NCBI RefSeq assembly: GCF_020740795.1
Contig: NC_067295.1
Span: 1,178,501-1,242,500, forward strand
DNA from: Apus apus
Taxonomy: Eukaryota; Chordata; Aves; Apodiformes; Apodidae
DNA length: 64,000 bases
Direction: 5' to 3'
This document shows positions 55,701 to 64,000 of this stretch, piece after piece (position 1 is the first letter of the stretch; every line of letters begins with the position of its first letter). Made by a program: the position numbers and the translations under genes. The notes under the pieces are model-generated. The model did no database searches and was not told the origin of the DNA. It saw nothing but the letters and a program-made list of their open reading frames with translations.

Positions 55701-58700
55701 CGTGGCTCAGAAACTTCTCCTTTTAAAAATTAAAACTTTGTCTTTTTTTGGCGGTGTTTAAAAATGTAGTAACAAAAATGTCCTGCTATGTAAGAAAAGG
55801 CACCTTCAGAGAGGTGCTGTTTGAAGGCATTCCTGCTCCAGGGCACTGACTTTTTCCCCGTTTTTCCTGCAGATTTTAAGTTTACTGGTGGTGTCTTTCT
55901 GCATGTGGCTCTATCGCTGCTGCAGTGAACAGTCTCTCATGTTTCCACCCTGCTGCTTTCATTCTGGTCTTACAAAGAGGGGTTTTAAAAAGAAAATCAC
56001 TTCCTCAGAAGGTAGGGTGAAACTTCCAAGTTTGTTAATGCTTCTCTCCTCATTTGCCATCTAACAGGATTCCTTGTTTTATCTCTTGTCATGCCATGCT
56101 TTCCACACTGTGGTTGCCATAATGCATTTCTGCAACAGCCTTTCTCCATTTCTTCAAGCTTTGTTGTCCTTTGATTGATTGTTGCAGTTCAGCTTGATTT
56201 GATATCTAGTCTCTTACTTATCCCGTCTGTCCCCAGACATTTATCTGAGCTGTAATAAGTGAGTAATGCAGTGAGCAGGGGTGAGGCTGCTCAGGAGCAA
56301 GGCTGTGCTTTCCAGTGCCAGGGCGAAGAGAGTGCATGGGAGTGAGTGGGGGTCACAGCACTTGTGGAATAGCCCCTCTGTAGCCAAACAGCACAATTTA
56401 GACAGTCGCTGTCAGGCTCAAAAAGAAAATTTCTGTCTCTTCCACGGTGGGAAGTTGGCAGCTCCTGTTGTGGGCTGCACGTAGGGCATGCCCGCTATGC
56501 AGAGGAATGGCTGCTATCACACCTCAGCCCACCCTTCTCTCCCCCCACCTCAGCCCACCCTTCTCTCCAGGCTTTGCTGAGATCAGGGTTAAATGGTGGA
56601 AGCTGCAGCAGATCTACTGACCTCCCCTTGCAGCTTCTGCCACCTGCATGAAGATATGCTGCTGAAGGTGGCTGCCTGTCCCCCCAGGAGGGGGAGGGCT
56701 TCAAATCAGACTTCCCCACCCCTTAAGATGCCTTTGCGGTAAAGAATTACCTCGTTTTTTATACTGAAGGGCTGTTATTTACTTAGACACTGAAGCCAAG
56801 TTGGCATCTCTCTTTGCCAAAACTAAAAACGTCACATTGAAATATAACATTAGGTTCTGCTTTGCAAAGAGGACAAAAAGCTAAAATGTGATTACAGGCA
56901 TTCCCATTTTATTTTTTTAAAGGATAACTATCATCAGGAGCATCAACAACACGTGAATTGACCATCTGTAGCATTTGCAGGGTATCATAGGAGCAGTAGT
57001 GGATTCTGTCCTCACTTTCCTACTCGCTCCTATTCCTCAAAAGATTGCATCCATTCTAACGATGTGCTACCACTGGATTTAAACAGAGATAATAAAAACA
57101 AAGCATAATATTCTTCAGTCAGTTTCTGCCAGTCTACCCGTAAAAACAGTTCCCCTCAGGTTAGGAATGAGTACATCTCTGGCTTCCTGGCATTTGGCTG
57201 AGTAAAAACTTCAGTTAGCTGAGCTGGGAGATGGAGTTTCAGACATGGTGTATGGTCTCGTCTTATTCTGTTTAATCCAGTGTAATTTCTAACTTAATGA
57301 GCAACCCATGTTAAGCTCCTATGATACATTGGTTTGGTCAGAGCAGTTGATGGAAGGAAATGACAACACTTTGTGGCAATGAATCTCCCACCTACGGCAT
57401 TTTTCAGTCCCGGTGTGAGTGTGTTATCCCTGTGGCTTTACCTCCCACCTGGGGCCCGGGGGCTGCCCCGGCAGCTGTGTGGGGGGGTGGTGGGACATAT
57501 GGTGGCATATGCTCTCCAGCATCACCAGGAGAAGGCTGTACTCGCTCTGACAGCAGACATGGTCTGCAGCACTGCAGCAGCTCTCGCTTTTGATGAGCCT
57601 GCGGGACGATTTGTAGTGACATCAATTCTGGATCCCAGCCAGCCTGTCCCTGTTTGTTTGGAATTGTACCTGGACACCGTCCCATGTCCCTTCTCTTCTA
57701 GTGACAGCTGGGTGACGTGCCATACCCTCCTAGACAGGCAGCTGCTTGTAGCAAGGCACACTTTTGGCTCCGGGAAACGCCGTTCTGTGTGTCTGTGAGG
57801 AAGTCTTGAGGTCTAATCCCTGGTTTAAAACGGAGATTTTCCAGGGTGGAGTTTGTAGCCCTGGTTGGTGCCTGTGCCCACCTCCCTGGACAGACATAGC
57901 TGATGGCCCTTGCAGATCCCCAGCCACGGCCTCTCCACAGCTCCATTGCAACATCCCTGGCAGGACCTTGGCTCCTGGCTCCGTGCGCTGGGCTCCTCCA
58001 GCAGGGAGGACCTTGCAGATCCAGAAGCAAAAGAGCAGTTTGCCCTGCAGCTTTGTCTGAGAGAGGCAGTGGAGCCTCTCCTTCCTCTCCCTGGTGAGGG
58101 GGCTTGGCCGGGGTCCTGCAGACCTTTCCCAGCTCAGCCAGGGGGCACGGGTCCTGCTGGGAACGGGTTAAATAGGTTCTGCTGCAGCAAACGCTTCATG
58201 GTCAGGGAGAGGTGGGAGTGGCTCTCTAAAAAGAGGATCTAGGGTGTGGGTTGAGTCCTCCTGAGGGAGGAACCCGAGGAACAGCTAAGCCTGGGAAAGC
58301 GAGAGCCCAGACGAATTGTGTTGGCCAAAGTCGTTAGTTTCTCTCTGAAAGCCACGCCTCGGGAAGGGGGTGGAGTGAGGCCGTGGAGCACGAAGATTGG
58401 GGTTTAGGTCAGGTTGGTGGAGGCATGTGGGAGCAGTCCCGGCAGGGACCGTGTGTGCAATCTGCGGGTGGTTCCTGCTGCCCTGCGGACAGCCCCGGGG
58501 CGGTGGGATGTGTCCTTCTCCCGTGCCGCAGGGGCTGCGCACATGGGCCCCCCGACAGCTGGAAACCCCCGCGATCGTTCCTTTCTGTGCACCGACTTGG
58601 GGCAGGGTGGCCTCGTGTTGCTTGAGAGAGCATTACAGAAGTGGCTATTTTTGTACTCGCTTCATCTGCTTGCCGCACAGCTGGGCTGGTGGTGTTCTAG

Positions 58701-61700
58701 GGATGGAACACAGCTAAGCTTTTCCAAGTGTGCCTTGGAAAAAACAGATGTTTCAGTTCCTGTCCCCTCGGCTGGTGCCGCCACATCCCACGTTTCCAGC
58801 AGCAGGACGGTGGTGCTGGCACACAGGGCCCGGGGAGGGAGGCCCAGCAGGGCTCTTGAGTCTGCCTGCTGTTTGTGGAGCTGTCAGGAGAGCTGGAGAC
58901 ACGGGTGTTCACTTGGAGGGGACACACGTGGCACCTGCGTGCAGCCCAGGGCACCCGGCATCGCGCCGGCAGCGGGACACCCAGCATGGGGCCGTTCTGG
59001 GGCTTGCCTCGTGGGTGCGTCTGTGCTGCTGTTTAATGGCTCGCACATGCAGAGGCTGCCTGGCTGTGTGTCTGCAGAGGGGACCGTCTGAGCCACAGTC
59101 TTCAGCGGGTGCCAGGCAGTCCGTGGGGTGGTAGGAATCATCATCTCGGGCCCATCCTGCGCCACGTGCTCCCGACGCCACGTGTGCCATGTGTCCTCTC
59201 CTGGGGCTGAGGGAACAGCTGGAAACCACAGCGAGATGCAGAGCAGAGCTGGGAAAAGTGTTTCAGCCACGTTCCCTCCACTTAGCTCTGCTTTTCGCTT
59301 CCTCAGACACCTCTCTCTAAGTTGTGTTTCTTTCTCAGAAAGAGGAGTGGGACAGGGGGTCTGGGACAGGGTCCTGCCTTGTCACACAGACCGATGGTCG
59401 CACAGGAACATTGTGAAGACCTTGTGAAAGCGTCTGTTTTCTGCCCCAGTCTGCACAGTCAGTGTGGTGTGACAGAGAGTTGTTTCACCCCTCCCCAGAT
59501 GAAAAAGGTTGGAAAGCCTTCTGGAAAGAATGAGTTTTGAAAAGGAGGAGTTTGGATATGGAAAGAGCAATCACAGGGCACCTTTAGTGTTTTGTATTGC
59601 TGTACCACCTCAGGGATCAGACACAGCAAAGGGACAGCCCCTACCCGAGACCTGCAGGTGGTCCAAGCAATCCTGCAAAAGCATAAGCTTGGCATATGGG
59701 CACTTCCCTTTGAGGTGTTAGCAGAACTGCTGCCATTCAGCCTCATTCCAGCAGTCTTTGTAGTGGCTCCTCAGTGATTTGTGTCATGAAACTGCCCTTG
59801 CACCTAAGCACAGCACAATTAAAAAGAAATCTGCTGTTTCCTAAAACAAAACGAAACACTCATCTGAAATACAATGCCCGGTGATTCCCTGGGAGAAGAG
59901 TTTGTATGGAAAAATATCTTGGTTCCCAACCAACCCTCTGTGGAGCAGTCGCACAGGACGGCTTGTTATTGCTACCTGGGTGATTAGGACTGTTACATAA
60001 GCAACAAGTTGGTGAAGCCATTAGTCAGGATCCCGTCTCAGTACTTCAGTACATGGTAAAAAAAAGGTTCCCTGTCCTCCGGGACACAGGAGGCAACTGC
60101 AAATAGAGTCACTTGAAATGAACAGTGACACTGGCCAGAGATTCATAAGTAATGAATTAAATCTGTGCAGATCAAAGGTTTCTATCAGAGAGTGGGAACG
60201 TTATTTTACTCCTACGGAGGGAAAACATGAAGTCACTGGCTTTATGAAGTGAACTCTGCCTAGATTTGCAACCCCTGATTGCATGGATCAGTGCAAAGTT
60301 TGTATCTCAAGTCTTGAAAAATTTAGTGTAGACAAAACCGAGGTGGTAGGACAAAAGCTGGAAGAGGCCAAGGGTTAGACTGTGTTAGGCTTTCAGCTGT
60401 GGCAAGGAAATTCACTGTGGCTAATATATATGGTGGATTTGGTTTGTACCAGCAGTAAATAATGGCTTTACTTAAGAAAAATAATAACAAAACTGCTGCC
60501 CCTTGGTGCAGCAAAGCTGTTACAGGACATAGCTCACACTAGGACAGTATGGTGGAAACAAAGCTGAAGTGTCTGGGTAGTACTCCAGGCTCTGCTAGAC
60601 TGACGCAGCACAATTCCCAAGTTTTAATTTAGAGGGAAGACACACCCCATTTTTTTGCCAGGAGCATCACTGGTTCTTGAATCTGTGTTTCATACCACAC
60701 AAAATAACTTCAGCGGGGCAAGAGCCAGACCCTGGGTGCGGAGAGCCCTGGCCCTCGCTGCTTTCCCTCCTGCCACTCATTGCATCCAGCAATTAGCTGT
60801 TTCTTGAAGAGCTTTCTGCATTTCAGTGCTTGCAGGAGAGTGAACTGTCAAAGCAGCAATGTTACTGTCCTTGGACAAATTAGTTTCTGCTTGCATGCAC
60901 AGATTGCATCTGCTGCAGCCAACAGTTGAGGTTGCGTTACGGTAGGTGGTCAGCCAGGCTGCAGTATCGCTCTCTGGCATAGGTTGTTATTGGCAGCATT
61001 TAAAGGGTTAATTACAGCTGCCCATTTGATCTCTAAAACAAGCCAGCAAAGCCCACTGCTTAGTCCTATCTTCCTGCGGATCAGCTGTGACACATCCAAG
61101 CCTGTGGCTTGATCCCATAACTCCAGAGAGAGCTGGGAGAGGAGGCTAAGTTTGGAAATGAATCTCAAACACCCCCGCTCCCACAGGATGCAGAGCTTCC
61201 CCCGAGGCAGACACTCTGGCTGCTTGGGAAAGGCCTTTTGTAAGTGAGTGGAGAGTCCTGCATCCCATCAGGGCACGCAGTCCGGGCATGCAGCCCTGCT
61301 CCATCCAGGTCCTCTCCTCTCTCAGGTGATTGGTCTGACATCTTTTTCTCCCTGTGCCCACTGACCGCAGCTCCTGTTTGTTCCCACGGAGAGGGGAGGT
61401 GGCAGTGGAGCTGGTGGTGTGTTTATTGGGTAGCTGTGCAGCTCCTGGGAGATGCTGAGCTCTGCGACAGCCGGGGAGGCCGCGTTCAGCGTGCTGAAGG
61501 CCAGGGTTTGCTTCCCCCTCTGTCCTTCTCCCCTCCGCAGCTGGGGAACGTTAGTTTGGGAAGAAAGCCGAGCTACTGGGGGCAGTGTTGTCTAACAGCT
61601 GGAACACAGAGGGGAGAGCGGGACTTCTTGGTTTTGTTTTCAGTTTGACCCTGGTTGTGTGGGCTGGGCTGTCATTGATCCATCCAGACTCGGTCTCCCC

Positions 61701-61959
61701 TGTCTGAGCAGCGGGGCTGGGGCTCTCTGGCCTCCCGGGAGTATTGTTGGGGTTATTTATGGGAATTAAATGCTTGTGGAGGGCTTAAATGCCTGGTTGC
61801 TGGATAAATGCCCTGGATTCCTAATTCCTACTTGCTTGGTACTGTGCCATCCTTTTGAGAAGGCAGCGTAGCCTTGTCCTATTCCAGCTCTTGGGAAGCG
61901 GAATCTTCACTGTGAGCGCGGCAAAGGGCAGGGCAGCAAAGCACACGTGCTGGGGAGGG

Positions 61960-62252
61960 ACGTTTTACAAGGGTGTGTAGTGACAGGACAAGGGGTAATG
62001 GTTTTAAGCTGGAAGAGGGGAGATTTAGGCTGGACATTAGGAAGAAATTCTTTAGTGTGAAGGTGGTGAGACCCTGGCCCAGGTTGCCCAGGGAAGCTGT
62101 GGCTGCCCCATCCCTGGCAGTGTTGAAGGGCAGGTTGGATGGGGCTTGGAGCAGCCTGGGCTGGTGGGAGGTGTCCCTGCCCATGCAGGGGGTTGGATCT
62201 ACATGATCTTTAAGGTCCCTTCCAACCCAAACCATTCTATGATTCTATGATT
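61960..62252 (+). mobile_element. CR1 LINE 3'-end fragment
   Basis: A well-preserved CR1 3' end. It begins at TTTTACAAGGGTGTGTAGTG, includes GACAAGGGGTAATGGTTTTA, TTAGGAAGAAATTCTTTAGT, CCATCCCTGGCAGTGTTGAA and TCTTTAAGGTCCCTTCCAAC, and ends ATTCTATGATTCTATGATT. It is inserted in PKD1 intron 1 in sense orientation and looks like the youngest CR1 of the window. Confidence 0.95.
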
Positions 62253-64000
62253 GTTGGCCATCTGTGGGGAAGATAAGAGTTTGCAGTCAGTGGCAGTGTG
62301 GATGGCAGAGGATTAGCACAGGGGCAAGTGTCCATCTCTGGTGTGACCATGAGAATGGTCCTGTTAGATTTACATTACTGAATTAATCTGCAGAACTAAA
62401 GAGCATGGGAGACTTGTGGTTTTTTACTCTGTTTCTGTACAGGTCACAGACAGATGATGTTTCAGCCTCTCCCAGCGGGAGAAAATTCTGAACTTCTAAT
62501 GTTGGACCCACAGACTTTCTGCCCGGCCAGCAGAGCGGGGCTTTCAGGTCTCTTGCTCACTGCTCGTCACTGGGTGGGGAAGGAGTTTTCTGTATGTAGA
62601 AGTACCAGAAGGCTCAATTTAAAATGCAGAGCATCAGTTGTTTATCTGTTCCATGTCATCACTGGATGTGTGGGCTGGCAGAAAAGGCCCAAAGCTCTAG
62701 GAATTGGTTTTTGTATGTGTTGTGCTGTGAGCCCTGAGCAGGATCAGGACCTTGTAGTGCTGAGTGCTGTACACAAGCATCTTGAAAACAGACCTTATCC
62801 TCAGGATCTTGCAATAAAAATAAGACAAGGCAAAAGAAAAAGGAACTCTTCTGGTTTTCTGCTGGGTAAGGCTGTAAAGCTTTATGCTCAGGGAGTAAGG
62901 GAGTTACCTGAGGTCACAGGGAATTTGTGTCCGAGCCTGGCACTGAGCCCTTCTGATCTTCTGAGGTGCAGCTGAGTGTGATAAACACGTGGGCTGGCAT
63001 GTGGCCGTGGGACCAACCTGGCATGAAGATCTTGCAGTGAGAGATGACTTGCTGGGGGTGTGCATGGGTCTGGCTGCCACTGCTCTGTAGCATCTCCAGA
63101 GTGGCAGAGCTGCCTTGGCTGTCTCATCCTAGTCCCAAAGGACTCCAGGGGGATTATCTGGGAGTGGGGAGAGCAGCACCTGCTCGTTGTATCCTTTCCC
63201 TGTCTGTGGAGAGCTGTCCTTGCACTAGCCCCTGGCACACATGGAGGTCCTGCATAGAGACTCTTCCTCCATGGTGACCTCCAGGAAGCAGGATTTGTTT
63301 AGGTAAATTTGGTGTGACAAGAGGAGCAACATTTCATCTTTAAATCGTGCCAGGATTCTGGATTAATCATTACTGCACTTAATGTGTTTTAACTCAAAGC
63401 TAGAACCATCTGCATCACCTGACCACTCTGCAAGCAAAACCAACAGGGTATCAGATTCTGGCATGGCTTTGCTACCCGGAACTGGGGTTTCTGTGAGGCA
63501 TGAGGGAATGGAGAGCAATGGTTAATAGGTAGGATGGAGTTAATAATTCACTGAATTCCTTAGCTACAAATTCTCTCCTCAGTATTTTTTTTTTGGTGCA
63601 TTGCTGGAAAGGAAATCAGGGTATGTGAAGCAAAACCATACTTAACAAGTCACAGTAACCCTGGTGTGTGTAGGATTTCTGGCCTTTTGGTGAGGGTGGA
63701 CCTCCCCTGTGTAAAGGAGATGCTGAAATGATCTGATAGAGCTGAACCCTGCTGAGAAGTTTGGTGTATCTGCACCTTTCACTTTGGGTGACTGGGCCAG
63801 AGACTGAAGAGGGACGTGTCTGGCCTCTCACCTCCCTGAGACCCAAGGCAAGGATCTATTTTTTTCTCACAGCAGCCAGTGGCACCACCAACAGTTCAAA
63901 CAGAAGTGGGAAAACTTACCTTAATTAATAAAATAGCGAGGATGCAATTACTTAGAAGAGTCTGGCCCTGCCAGCCAAAATGTGAGTCAGCTACCTCTCA

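Larger units (their letters stand above)
51837..64000 (+). other. PKD1: PKD1 intron 1 (at least 12.2 kb)
   Basis: This is sequence after the exon 1 donor. I looked for the 72-nt LRR exon 2 (Leu-Asp-Val-Ser-x-Asn-x-Leu pattern after a phase-2 acceptor) and found none, so it is probably beyond the right edge; mammalian PKD1 also has a very long intron 1. The first 600 bp are CpG-rich. Recognised contents are a 23-bp tandem array, a TTTA run and one CR1. The stretch 52.8-61.9 kb shows nothing else nameable. Confidence 0.7.

Noticed and set aside
55850-55890. Pyrimidine tract plus TGCAG at 55862-55872 as the acceptor of PKD1 exon 2
   Set aside because: After a phase-2 join the next codons read CTA TTT TAA, an immediate stop, and no leucine-rich repeat follows.
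1-64000. CRISPR arrays, prokaryotic operons, tRNA or rRNA genes, endogenous viral genes
   Set aside because: No direct-repeat/spacer pattern, tRNA-like fold, rRNA sequence or viral protein similarity was seen while reading either strand. The content is ordinary vertebrate nuclear DNA.

Overview
This window is vertebrate nuclear DNA, most likely from a bird. Two observations support that. Several truncated CR1 LINE fragments carry the sauropsid-type 3' tail (ATTCTATG repeats), and the gene order matches the block at human 16p13.3 (TRAF7, SNHG19/SNORD60, RAB26, PKD1) with short introns. The species cannot be determined from the sequence. Nothing prokaryotic, viral or CRISPR-like was seen.

Layout from left to right. 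Positions 1-14230 hold the 5' part of TRAF7 on the minus strand: a non-coding first exon in a CpG island near 14.1 kb, an 11.3 kb intron, then three coding exons at 2659-2739, 2357-2414 and 1131-1222. The rest of the gene lies beyond base 1. At 14.2-14.55 kb a divergent promoter carries ZNF143-type (SBS) elements, six CCAAT boxes and a TATA box. It appears to serve TRAF7 leftward and a short non-coding host gene (SNHG19-like) rightward. Intron 1 of that host gene holds a box C/D snoRNA that I identify as SNORD60 from its boxes, terminal stem and 28S rRNA guide. The SNHG19-like poly(A) signal (15225) and the RAB26 poly(A) signal (15485, minus) converge tail to tail.

Positions 15.5-39.0 kb hold the complete RAB26 gene on the minus strand. 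Nine coding exons reconstruct a 258-residue Rab GTPase with every G motif and a C-terminal Cys-Cys prenylation site. Its 15.6 kb intron 2 is GC-rich but holds several AT-rich, homeodomain/POU-site-rich islands that may be enhancers.

Positions 39.0-51.4 kb are intergenic. They include an orphan CpG island near 46 kb with an RFX-type X-box, a 46-bp minisatellite and two CR1 tails. At 51.17-51.84 kb a GC-rich promoter and the first coding exon of PKD1 (polycystin-1) lie on the plus strand: signal peptide plus the start of the cysteine-rich N-terminal LRR cap. From 51,837 to the end the sequence is PKD1 intron 1, and no second exon was found.

The genes have separate roles. TRAF7 is a RING/WD40 ubiquitin ligase and scaffold. 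SNHG19/SNORD60 supplies a guide for 28S rRNA methylation. RAB26 is a secretory-vesicle GTPase. PKD1 is a ciliary and membrane receptor. They are linked by ancient synteny, not by a shared pathway.
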